A DNA stretch of 64,000 nucleotides from Aquila chrysaetos chrysaetos (lineage: Eukaryota; Chordata; Aves; Accipitriformes; Accipitridae), in contig NC_044004.1 in NCBI RefSeq assembly GCF_900496995.4, positions 85,392,623 to 85,456,622 on the forward strand, in the 5' to 3' direction. Each line of letters begins with the position of its first letter. Position 1 is the first letter of the stretch. Positions 38,086 through 48,900 of the stretch are shown here, one piece after another. Below the pieces are notes generated by a model. It was given only the letters and a program-made list of their open reading frames with translations, made no database searches and was not told where the DNA came from. The translations under genes and the position numbers were made by a program.

Positions 38086-41000
38086 GCCCGTGCTCTGCGG
38101 TGACGGGTCACAGCGCAGGGTGCAGTTTGTGCACCCGCTGTGTGGGCTTGTCCGTTACTTTGCTTAAAAAATAGGGAGCGGGAGGGCGTCGCTTTGTTCC
38201 TGGGCAGGGGTTGGGAGAACAGGCTGATTTCGGCCTGGGGAAGCTGAAGTTGACAGTGCGAGACGCTTCATCGGGGTCCTGCTGGAGACACAGCGTTTTG
38301 GCCAGCCAGCAGCTGTCCTGGACAGCTCTGTGGCAGAGCGGTGCGGCACACACAGTGACACAGGTAACCGTGGGGTGGCTGCCGGTGGCCTCTGGGCCCC
38401 CCAGAGAGGCCCCAGTCAGGAATCAGTCACTTTACCAAATACCTGTCAAATTCAGGTGTCTCCCTGATTGTTTTTAGTATATGGTGCTTCAGGCCACTTG
38501 AAACCCTTTTAGCCAGGTACGTTTTCTATGGAGAGATGGCAGATCTGTAACCTGAAGGATCTTGGGGGGGGGGGGGGCAGGGGCGGTGCTTCTTGTCTTA
38601 AAATTCTCAGCCCGCCTTACGTGTCATATCGTGTTATCGTGTGGTGCATCTTGTGACTGTGGCGAATGGCTCGGTCCAGCGTTTTCTGGTAGATGATTTC
38701 TGAAAGTGTGCACGTGTAGGCGTGGCAAAGTTTGGGCAGGGTTACAGAGCCCCTTGTGCTTTATTGTTGAGGTATATCTGTTCTAGGTCTTTTGTGTTGG
38801 AAAGTCCTTGTGTGTGGTTTTGTGTGTGTCAAAAAATGTTTTAGCTCCTCATGTGGTGCACCTGTACTGTGAACTTCTTCCTAAGTCGTATGACTCTGGC
38901 TATCCATATAAATCTAATCAGTTATTTTCTGCGCAGTAATGAAGCTTATCAGCTTGAGCAAAACAGGGCAGGAGAGCAATAAAGAAAGAGGTGATCCACT
39001 TGCTGCAGCATCTTGGAAACAAGCTCTCATTGTTACAGAGTGTGTGGCTGGGGTCAGTGTTGTGTAATTCTTGAAGGCTTACAGGAATAAATTTACTCTT
39101 TGGACAGTACATCTTAATGCTTTGTGTGCTGATTTTCTTAGGCTGCATTCGAAAACCATTTAGCCTGGTTTCTCTTGATCAGGGTGTGTTAGATGATCTC
39201 GCCCTTTTGTTTCCTACTAAAAGGCAGCTAATGTTTAACCTCAGGAAGAGCTGCAGTTCCTGAAGCCCCTTGTGTTGTTTCACAGGGGACTGGGAACAGG
39301 GTGCTGTCAGAAAGGCTGCTGGGAGGGGAGGCAGAGGAGGGGCCTGCTAGAAGAGCACTGGGGCTGAAGCAGGTAGCCAGGAAAGGGATGCTTTGCTTCT
39401 GGGAGTTACGGGGATGTGGAAAGAGGGGTACGTGCTCCCTGGCATGGGAGGAAGCCCCTTTCTGCAGTCCAGCAGCTGAGGTAGCCTGTCCCACAGGGTT
39501 ATGGGTGGTCTCTCAGCTCTAGGGATGTAGATGAAGACTCGGGAGCTGGCAGGGTTCCTCCGCTGCCAGTACAGCGGCAGAGCAGAGTGTGTCTCCCCAG
39601 GCCTGTGTCTCGGAGACAAGTTGGTGGGGCCTTTGTGCCTGTAAGGACCAGCCTGCTGGGTCCCCTGCCAGCTCCCTCTGGGAGCGGGTAGGGCGAGAAG
39701 CCTCCAGCCAGGGCAAGAGTTAGCCTAGCATGAAGTGAACACCTGGCTCGCACTGAAAGCGCACGGGCTCAAAGGCAGCTGGCTGCAGTGAGTGTTTCTG
39801 CTGGTAGCCATCTAAGTGACACAACCCTTCCTCAGTTTTTACAGATCCTGGCCCATGTTGAGACCCTGTAGTTAGCCGATCTTCTGAATGTTGAAGTCAT
39901 TTGTTTCCTGAACTGCTTGCCTGGCCCGCGCAGAACTGTGCCTGGTTGGTGTAAATGTTGGTGTGACTTTGTTGGCAAAGACTGTTTCTCTTTGGCAGAG
40001 AGCCGTTGACTGCCCCAGTGCTCATTAGCCACTTGTAATTTGTTATTGAGTGAATGACTCTGAGGAGAGGCTTGTGGCCGAGAGGATGAGGAAATCACGG
40101 CACCAGCCTGTGCACCCTCTTGTAGGCACCGTGTGGATGTGCAGGACTTCCCTGCAGAGCTCGAACTAGAGTAAGCGATGTGACAGCCCGCGCAACCCCA
40201 GAGAAAGGCTGTTTTTTTGACATCTGCTCTGTCTCGGGCAGCACACTAACTGTGTTATGACAATAATGATAATAACTTGGAATCCTGGAGCAGCTTTATG
40301 TGAAACTTTTGAAGCGCTGTAGGCTTTGCTGGCTCGGATGTCTCTGATCCAGGTCATTCCGTTCCAGGAGCTAAATGCCTTCATTCACTTCAGCAGCCAC
40401 TGCCAAAGAATTGGTGTTGGAAATAGTGTACACTGCGAACCACTGTGCGAGGGCTGTGGGAAGGAGCTGAAGGATGTTTTCAGATGGTAGCTGAGGTGAG
40501 AGAGTGGGCTAGTTGGACAGGTGCCTGGCTATAGAGATGAGGGATAATAAAAAGGAAGAGGCAAAAGGGAGCTCCTGTGAGAGGAAGAAATATGAGGAGG
40601 CTTCTGGCCGCGAATGAAGGCAACTGCCTGCAGCGCAGGCTGAAAGACCTGCCCGGCTCCACGACACAGTTGGCATTGTGTGATTTGCCAGCCCAGCTGC
40701 AGGGAAACTGCCCAACGCGAGAGGTTTGGCTGTTGACAGCCCTGTCTGGTACCAGACATAGGAGGTATTACAGGCTCAGGGAGCTGTAAATGTACGAGGG
40801 TATCATAACTGCAAGGATCAGACCGTAGTTCTGCTGTTTGCACTTACTGAGAGCTAGTAAGGAATAAGAAGGCGAGGCAGTGCTGAGTTCGTGGCACCTG
40901 CACTAGCAGTTGGTGAGGCAGGACCTGCACAGCCCTTGGGCTGAACATGTGCGCAGGCAGTCAGCTGTCAGAGACAGGGGAGAGGTAGAGGCCTCGTGGG

Positions 41001-44000
41001 AACAAGGGCAGGATGGCAGAAACCATACCTGGCAGGTGTGTGTAATGAAAATAGGTATTTATAATTGGAAATTGCTTTGCCGGAGACTTGGCAGTGTGAG
41101 GTGGCCCTTCTGCCCTTAGACTGGGGTTGTGCTTTGCGTGTAAGGCAGTCTCTCCTGCGTCTGTCTACACCGTGCGTTTTGTCCTGCCTGTTCTTGAAAA
41201 GGCTCTCCTTACTTCTTTCCTCCTCTCTCTTGTTGTTGGCCTAATATCTCACTGCCTCCACTGATGTTAGAGGGATAGAGGAAATGTTGTCAATAGGGTT
41301 CTTAAAAGCTTTTCCAACAGTGTGGATTTGAGCCTAGCTCTAAATGTTCTTGTCCAATCATTTTCTGAGGTGAAATAAGAACCTACTACTGCATGCTACT
41401 AGTAGTACTACAGGGGCAATAAAGACTTCTTTTACTTACTGAGTTGGGGAGGGAGGAGGAAGTCAGAGACAAAATGTTACAAGGAAAAAGAATTAAGTCT
41501 GTGATATTCTTGACATGTTCAGGAACATCAAGCGCTTGAAATGAGTTGAAGTATTTTAGGGGGAATCCCAATCCAACCTTGTGGACCTAAGCTGTCATGC
41601 TTTAGATAACACTGAGTCTGTGAACCTTTGCAGTTCACAAGTCAGGAGTCTGCTTTTTGGCTAGTATTGCTTACGGCAATCCTAGAGAGCCTAAAAGCAT
41701 GAGTGCTTCTTGTTTTGATTTGGGGTGGAGGTGGGTTTTTTTCCCCATCCTGCTGTATTGATGTGACGACTACATCATAGAGGAAAGGATGGTTGATTCC
41801 TTTTTCTGCCATCGGTGGAAATGAAACCTAAATCTGTGAGTATGTGGTCTTTGGCCAGTTTTCGTACTGTTATAGGTGTGACAGCACTCGGGGCCTTTTG
41901 TCAGGAGATTGCTTTATTTCTGACAAGTATGCGTTAGCAGAAGTGTGTGAGACTGCTTGTGGAGAGAAAGATTTGAGTGCTGCCCAGCTCCAGAATTTGC
42001 TCTATGTACCCGCAAAATGGCTGGCTTAATCTTGTGCAAATCTTCGATTAGTAATTGTTGGTCCTTGCCAGCGGCTGCTTTTATTCTTAGGAGAAAATTG
42101 CTGGGGACTTCGGTGAACGATGGCTTTCACAAGCATTTGGAGTAAGTGAAAGAGCCTGAAACTGCTGCTGCTTATAAATCCATGAGTATGTGAGGCTGTA
42201 TGAAGCTCACTGCTGTAACCAGCCAGAAACTTCCATTGGTATTTTAACTATTAACAAACATGTCTCCCCCCCCCACCCCCAGCACAGAACATGATGGTAG
42301 TTCTTGAGTGAATTGCTTGAGTAACACTTGTCTCTTTGCCTTTTCCTAGAGGGATGACCTGTCTCGCCTTGGAAGCAAGAGAATGTCTCAGTCTCTGATG
42401 CTTTTGCCAATTTTCCCTTTAACTTGTGGTAAGCCATTTCAACTTGTATGTGCGCCTCTTCAGCCTTACCTGGTACTGGGTGTAGTTATTGTCAGCACTG
42501 GGGGAAGGTGAAGGGTGAAACTTGGCAGACTAGTGACCTGTTTACTCCTCTATACAAAAGGATGTGTTTTTGCAAATTTGTGACAAATGAATTGTGAAGT
42601 TGACTGAGGTTTGGGGATTACACCCCAAAGGAGGCTCTAGCCAATGCACACATGGGCAAAGCGTTAGCCCTGGGCAACTTTATTCCTACCCCGCAAAAAA
42701 ACCCAACTGACCAACACCACCCACTAAGCTGCTTTTTTTTGTGCAGGACAATAATTTTGAGTACTTTACCCCGAGTTTGGTATGTGATAGTTAGAACCAC
42801 TTAGAGCAAAGTTTTGTCTCCAGCTCCTGAGAAAACCTCCTCCACTTGCCCCTGGCCTTTCTGCAACCGAGTTCTGCCAGCTCCTGGGTGGAGCACAGAG
42901 CTGACTGCACAGGGTGGCATCCTCCTGTGAAGACTGGAGGTGGAGGAAGGGCTCTTTCCCAACCTTTCTGCAGCTCAGTGCCCGGCTGTGGCTTTCCAGT
43001 TCATGGTTCAGGGTGGGCCTGGCAGTGATGGAGTGGTGGGGAAGAGGAGGCTGGCTGCACCGCTCTCTCTTTGGAGGGCTCACTGGTGAGCTAAACACAG
43101 CTGCTCCTGTACAACAGCTTGTGTATCAAGTGGTGTTCTTCTTTGTTTACCAGTCAGTGAAGACTTTGGTAGAGATTTTATTTGTGTGCCTTTTGGCTGA
43201 GGGCAAGGACTCCACTGATGAGAGGGGGCTGAGGGTTTTTGAAGGCAGGGGAGAGTCAACAGAGGCTATTCCATTGGTTTTCTTGAGCTGGGGTTAGTTT
43301 TGCCTTATTTTCTGTCACTATTCCTATTCCCCTGTCACTGCTATAATTTGTTCACAACTGTACTTGCTAGAGGTCCTGTGCTCTCCCCAAGGTGTTTATA
43401 CTGTTACTGCACATGAGAATTTGATGAGGAGTTGTTGGAGTGACCAGAAGTGCTAGTAGGTCAAAGCTGCAGTGATAAAAACAGTTGTTCAGAGACCTTG
43501 TGTCTCAGGCCAGCCTTAAGCAGTGTAATTGACTGCGTGGACTACTGACTGTGGGTAGCAGCTGTCTCAACTACTTCCCTGGCAGGGGGTCGGGGGAATA
43601 TATTAATGACGGATTTTACTTGGGTTAAAGCTTCTGCCTTTGTCAGACACATGCAGCATGTATCCGTGAGGTGCTTAGTGCCCTGTGCTGCTTTTCAAGC
43701 GCAGTAGCACTGAGAGCACTACTGAATTGGCCTGTGTTTGCTGAACAGCGTGGCTGAAAAATAAAGCAAAACCAAGAAAAGCAAGAAGTTCGTGCCAGCT
43801 CTGATGAAAATCTACATGTATATTTTTCTGCAGGTTGCTGTGTTGTACCAGGTCCTGGTCTGTCCTGCTCCCAACTTAAGGCACTTGTTTTGTGAAGTAT
43901 CATTTTGGAAGCTATATATTAGTGCTAACACTACGAAGTGAAAAGCATAGTTAGTCTTAGGTCTTATTAGATGCTGGGAACCTGAAGAGGTGTGGCATCC

Positions 44001-44895
44001 AATGGGCCTCTGATTGATGTGCAGCATGCCATGCAGACCCCAGCCATAGAAAAGGATCCCCCATTTTGGTTTTGTGAGCTATTATTGGATTTTTCTTACA
44101 AGGCAACAACTCTGTTCCTTCTCTCTGGTGTCAAACAGGAAGGTCATTTGTGTGAGAGCTGGTTCCTGCACTGTTTGATTAAGGCAAGGCTATGCAGGTG
44201 GTGTAATCCTTGGTACTGAGGTGGAGCTGCCTGCAGCATCTTGTGCTGCTATGAGCTGATTCAGTGTATCCTGTGGCCAAGGGATGTGCACAACTCAGCA
44301 CGGCCCTGAAAGCCTGGCCGTACGTGCAGTGCGGCGCAGCCCAGACCTGTGACTGCTCTGGGGAACTGTTCTGTGGACTGCTGACTCCTCGCTGTACAGC
44401 AGTTTTCTGGTCAGGGTCACTCCGATGACTTAAGCGGGTTGCATTGTTTCCATATGTGTCCTTAAGAGTGATGCAATTTGCTGCTGTTTGAGCCAATTTT
44501 TGCCCTTGTAAATTTACTGTTTGCCCGTTGCTTGTGGGTGTTGCTGCACAGCTGCGCTATGAGTACTGTGGTGATGTGGGGATGGTGGAGATGGACCAAT
44601 TGGCTTTTCTGACTTGCCCTCAGGCGTGGAGAGCATCTTGCCTCTGGTAGATCTGCATGGTGGTGGCACTGTTGTGCTGCTTCTGAGGGTAAGGAGAGGG
44701 TTTGACAGAAGGGGATATCTGTACTAAAAGCAATCAAGGTCACAGAGGAGACGTGGACAAAACAGGACCAACTGGTGTCGCTTCCCTGTGTTTTCCAGGT
44801 TTTCCCGAGAAGTGTTAGCAGCCTTTTAACTGGTGACAGTGAGTCCTGAGGTGTTTTTGGTGAGTTACTGTTTCGATAATGTCTTTTTTCCTTAA
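38086..44895. other. Possible intronic or intergenic sequence, no gene recognised
   Basis: I see no conserved domain. G14 lies at 38,564-38,577. One short segment with strong splice signals (42,350-42,428) is listed separately. If the CpG island at 37.4-38.1 kb starts a + strand gene, this region would be its first introns. Confidence 0.45.
42350..42428 (+). other. Candidate 79-nt internal exon of unknown gene
   Basis: A pyrimidine-rich TCTCTTTGCCTTTTCCTAG precedes the segment and GTAAGC follows it. One frame is open throughout (begins RDDLSRLGSKRMSQ and ends LTCG). The peptide resembles no family I know. Strong signals at both ends make it better than a random open frame, but it could equally be non-coding or a chance match. 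Confidence 0.2.
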
Positions 44896-44900
44896 CCTAG

Positions 44901-45344
44901 TGTCCTGGGTTCAGCTGGGATAGAGTTAATTTTTACAGGAACCTGGGAGGTGGGGGGGGCATAGCCGGGGCAGCTGACCTGAACTAGCCAAGGAGCTATT
45001 CCATACCATGTGACATCATACTCAGTATATACATGGGGAGTGGGCCGGGGGGAGGGGGCTCCTGCTCTCGACTTTCGGTGGGGGAAGTGGCGGAGCGTCG
45101 GGTCCCGGGTGGTGAGCAGTTGCACTGTGCATCACTCTTTTCTGTATACTCTTTCATTAGTACCGTCGTTGTTGTTGTAACTTTTTTTGCGTTGTCCCAG
45201 TAAACTGCCCTTATCCCAACCCTCGAGGTTCCAGTTTTTTTTCTTTTCTCTCCTCCGTCTCCCCCCTATCCCACCGGAGGGGGCGGGAGGAGTGAGCGAG
45301 CGGCTGCGTGGTCCTTTGTTACCGGCTGGGCTGAAACCACGACA
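44901..45344 (+). repeat. 5' LTR of the provirus
   Basis: The 444-bp LTR starts TGTCCTGGGTTCAGCTGGGA and ends AACCACGACA. A TATATA box lies at 45,026-45,031 and a polyadenylation-like AGTAAA at 45,199-45,204. It carries one extra GTT in a GTT run compared with the 3' LTR. Confidence 0.96.
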
Positions 45345-45352
45345 GTCCTTTT

Positions 45353-45370
45353 TGGCGCCCAACGTGGGGC
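45353..45370 (+). other. Primer binding site, tRNA-Lys(1,2) type
   Basis: TGGCGCCCAACGTGGGGC begins 8 bp after the LTR. This is the 18-nt complement of the 3' end of tRNA-Lys(1,2), the primer of foamy viruses and type-D retroviruses. Classical mammalian ERVL elements were named for a Leu primer, so the Lys type is notable. Confidence 0.9.
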
Positions 45371-45453
45371 ACGAAGGGTTGAGATAACGACAGATCTGGC
45401 CAGAGCGTGTTGAAACAAATTTGTCATACGCATTCCTTATATTAGATAAATAG

Positions 45454-46869
45454 ATGTTAGTCACAATGTTGATTAATTTGTTTACATGGTGGCGTTTTGT
45501 AGGTCCTTATATGCTCTATGTATTGCCTGTAGTTACGTTTCTCACCTCTGGGAGAGTGATTGGGATTACCATTTTGCTGTACTGGGCAATGTCGACTTGT
45601 GAAATGATTACATCACTGGTCATGAGGTTAAGCTGGTATCTGTATGAGGCAGTGATATCATTTCCATACTTTGGGCACCTTCTATCGGATTTTATTGGTA
45701 ATTACAGCCAATCCATGGGGGAGTTAGGGGGGGATACTTCCCCCCGTCCGTTCGCCTCCCTTTTCTCCTTCCGACTAATTACAACAGCTTTTGAGAACTT
45801 TGAATATCCTTGGGATGCACAAGCCACTGTGCTGTTAGTGCTATGCCTCCTGAATATGTTTCAGGTCTTGTTTAGGGCTACAAAAAGGCTCTTTAAGAGT
45901 ACCACCCAGAGATCTGCCCCAAAGCTGGATATTCATGGGTGGCACGGCATGTGGGAGGATATGGGCAGGTATCTAGAGAACTTCTCACCCCCAGTGGCTT
46001 GGAAGTTCACTCCCGAACAACTACAGAACCCTCATGAAGTGGTAGAATATTTGAAAGAAAAATGCTGTGACTATTCCAAAGACGTACAACTCGCTGCACT
46101 GTGCTGGGCCCTGGCCAGTATCTACCAAACACTGCTTGATATTAGGCAGCACCCTCAGGGAGAAAAGGGGGAAAAGATGGAAAACAGGGCAGCAGGCACC
46201 GTGGCTACCCCTACCCCGGCAACAGGCACCGTGGCTACCCCTACCCCGGCAACAGGCAGCGCGGCTACCCCAACCGCAGTGACGGATACTGCAGCTAAAC
46301 CAGAGAACCAACCTGTGCCAGTATCAGTCGCCCCTGTACAGAAAAAGAAACACACAAAGAAATCAGTTCGCTCAGTGAGAGATGAAGATGAACCAGGGTC
46401 ATCACGAGAACAGGAGGAAGAGGCAGAACCTGAAATAATCACCCGATCTCTATCCCTGAGTGAGTTGCGTGACATGCGAAAAGATTTTAGCCGCCACCCA
46501 GGTGAGCACATTGTTACCTGGCTGCTCCGATGCTGGGATAATGGGGCTAGTAGTGTGGAATTAGAGGGTAAGGAAGCCAAGCAGTTGGGATCTCTGTCTA
46601 GGGAAGGGGGCATCGACAAGGCGATCGGGAGAAAAACACAAGTCCTCAGCCTCTGGAGGCGACTTCTGTTAGGCGTAAAGGAAAGATACCCCTTCAAGGA
46701 TGAAGTTACATGTCACCAAGGCAAGTGGATATGTCTTCCTCCCCACCTGTACAGGCCCGCATCGCAGCTATTGGGAGTAAGCATTCCTCTGCCCAAGAGA
46801 GAGGAGAGAGAAAGTACACACGACGGGCTAACCTGTGGTTTTACCTGCGTGACCATGGAGAGGACATGA
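45454..46869 (+). CDS. gag-position ORF of the provirus, 471 codons
   Basis: The ORF opens at an ATG 84 bp after the primer binding site, which is the gag position. The first 145 residues are strikingly hydrophobic, with likely membrane segments at about 18-31, 35-57 and 124-140. A linker holds three 10-residue repeats of the GTVATPTPAT type (30-bp units at 46,195-46,284), followed by a Lys-rich and an acidic stretch. No zinc knuckle is seen. The frame overlaps a second frame, one base back, from 46,704 to 46,869; that frame looks more protein-like. Either an indel disrupts gag here, or the element shifts by -1. I see no clear slippery heptamer in the overlap, so an indel is the simpler reading. 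Confidence 0.75.
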   Translation: MLVTMLINLFTWWRFVGPYMLYVLPVVTFLTSGRVIGITILLYWAMSTCEMITSLVMRLSWYLYEAVISFPYFGHLLSDFIGNYSQSMGELGGDTSPRPFASLFSFRLITTAFENFEYPWDAQATVLLVLCLLNMFQVLFRATKRLFKSTTQRSAPKLDIHGWHGMWEDMGRYLENFSPPVAWKFTPEQLQNPHEVVEYLKEKCCDYSKDVQLAALCWALASIYQTLLDIRQHPQGEKGEKMENRAAGTVATPTPATGTVATPTPATGSAATPTAVTDTAAKPENQPVPVSVAPVQKKKHTKKSVRSVRDEDEPGSSREQEEEAEPEIITRSLSLSELRDMRKDFSRHPGEHIVTWLLRCWDNGASSVELEGKEAKQLGSLSREGGIDKAIGRKTQVLSLWRRLLLGVKERYPFKDEVTCHQGKWICLPPHLYRPASQLLGVSIPLPKREERESTHDGLTCGFTCVTMERT

Positions 46870-47093
46870 GGAAGTGGGATGGAAAACCTACCTCAGTCCT
46901 GGATGCACGGGTACGGGAGTTGCGAGAAAAAGCAACCAGGAAAGAGGATTCTTCTTGGAAAACTGCTGCTCCAGTTTCCTGTGAGGAGTCCCCCAGATGC
47001 AGTAGATGGGCTGATCACATTTCTGATCCTCTTGAAGGGACTTCTGATTCACGTGTGCGAAAAGTGAGTAACGAATATTCTAACCAGGATTAG
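46704..47093 (+). pseudogene. Continuation of gag in the -1 frame, ending at TAG
   Basis: This frame opens after a TGA at 46,701 and runs to a TAG at 47,091-47,093. It encodes a charged, helix-prone stretch (around LWFYLRDHGEDMRKWD) that looks like the gag C-terminal region. It is in the same frame as the downstream protease-pol, separated only by the TAG. That layout recalls stop-codon read-through in gammaretroviruses, but the TAG may be a simple mutation. No zinc-finger CCHC motif is visible. Confidence 0.55.
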
Positions 47094-48316
47094 AGGGGCC
47101 CTGCCTCCAGCCAGGTGGAGGAGAGGGACAACCGAGTCTACTGGACAGTGTGGATTCGATGGCCTGGCACATCAGACCCACAGGAATATAAGGCTCTAGT
47201 AGACACTGGTGCACAATGCACCCTAATGCCATCAAGTTATAAAGGGGCAGAACCCATCTGTATCTCTGGTGTGACAGGGGGATCCCAAGAGCTAACCGTA
47301 TTAGAAGCTGAAATGAGTCTAACCGGGAATGACTGGCATAAACACCCCATTGCAACTGGCCCAGAGGCCCCATGCATCCTTGGTATAGATTATCTCAGGA
47401 GGGGATATTTCAAGAACCCAAAAGGGTACCGTTGGGCTTTTGGTATAGCTGCATTGGAGACGGAGGAGACTGAACAGCTGTCTACCCTGCCTGGTCTCTC
47501 TCAAGACCCTTCGGTTGTGGGGTTGCTGAAGGTTGAAGAACAACAGGTGCCAATTGCTACCACGACGGTGCACCGGCGGCAATATCGCACCAACCGAGAT
47601 TCCCTGATCCCCATCCATAAGCTGATTTGCCAATTGGAGAGTCAAGGAGTGATCAGCAAGACTCGCTCACCCTTTAATAGTCCCATATGGCCCGTACGGA
47701 AATCTAATGGGGAATGGAGACTAACAGTAGATTATCGTGGGCTGAATGAAGTCACGCCCCCGCTGAGCGCTGCTGTGCCAGATATGTTAGAGCTTCAATA
47801 TGAACTGGAATCAAAGGCAGCTAAGTGGTATGCCACAATTGACATTGCTAATGCATTTTTTTCCATCCCTTTGGCAGCGGAGTGCAGGCCACAGTTTGCC
47901 TTTACTTGGAGGGGTGTCCAGTACACCTGGAATCGACTGCCCCAGGGGTGGAAACACAGCCCCACTATTTGCCATGGACTGATCCAGGCTGCACTGGAAA
48001 AAGGTGAAGCTCCAGAGCACCTGCAATACATTGATGACATCATCGTATGGGGCAACACGGCAGAAGAAGTTTTTGAGAAAGGGAAGAAAATAATCCAAAT
48101 CCTTTTGAAGGCTGGTTTTGCCATAAAAGAAAGTAAGGTCAAGGGACCTGCACAGGAGATCCAGTTCTTAGGAGTAAAATGGCAAGACGGGCGTCGTCAG
48201 ATCCCTATGGATGTGATCAACAAAATAGCAGCTATGTCCCCACCAACTAATAAAAAGGAAACACAAGCTTTCTTAGGTGTTGTGGGCTTTTGGAGAATGC
48301 ATATTCCAAATTACAG
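47094..48316 (+). pseudogene. pol 5' part: protease and reverse transcriptase, cut by an inserted LTR
   Basis: The frame is open from the gag stop. The aspartic protease motif is LVDTGAQ (DTG at 47,202-47,210). The reverse transcriptase follows with SPIWPVRKSNGEWR, LPQGWKHSP and the catalytic YIDD at 48,027-48,038, then an FLGVKWQ thumb region. In this pol it is cut at 48,316 by the antisense LTR. The inserted LTR plus duplicated target is 584 bp (two bases more than a multiple of three), and the downstream pol frame is displaced by exactly that amount. The reading frame was therefore open across this point before insertion. Confidence 0.9.
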
Positions 48317-48895
48317 TGTCGTGGTTTAACCCCAGCCAGCAACTAAGCCCCACGGAGCCGCTCACTCACTCCCCCCCCACCCAGTGGGATGGGGGAGAAA
48401 ATCGGGAAAAAGAAGCAAAACCCACGGGTTGAGATAAGAACAGTTTAATAGAACAGAAAAGAAGAAACGGATAATGATAATGATAACACTAATAAAATGA
48501 CAACAGCAATAATGAAAGGATTGGAATGTACAAATGATGCGCAGTGCAATCGCTCACCACCCGCCGACCGGCACCCAGCTAGTCCCCGAGCGGCGATTCC
48601 CCGCCCCCACTTCCCAGTTCCTATACTAGATGGGACGTCATATGGTATGGAATACCCCGTTGGCCAGTTTGGGTCAGGTGCCCTGGCTGTGTCCTGTGCC
48701 AACTTCTTGTGCCCCTCCAGCTTTCTCGCCGGCTGGGCATGAGAAGCTGAAAAATCCTTGACATTAGTCTAAACACTACTAGCAGCAACTGAAAACATCA
48801 GTGTTATCAACATTCTTCTCATACTGAACTCAAAACATAGCACTGTACCAGCTACTAGGAAGACAGTTAACTCTATCCCAGCTGAAACTAGGACA
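48317..48895 (-). mobile_element. Solo LTR nested in pol, antisense, TSD TACAG
   Basis: A 579-bp LTR lies on the minus strand. Its + strand ends read TGTCGTGGTTTAACCCCAGC and AGCTGAAACTAGGACA. It is flanked by TACAG at 48,312-48,316 and 48,896-48,900. It is the same longer LTR type as the solo copy at 30,196 and clearly distinct from the host provirus LTR, though the ends match. It must be younger than the provirus it interrupts. Confidence 0.95.
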
Positions 48896-48900
48896 TACAG

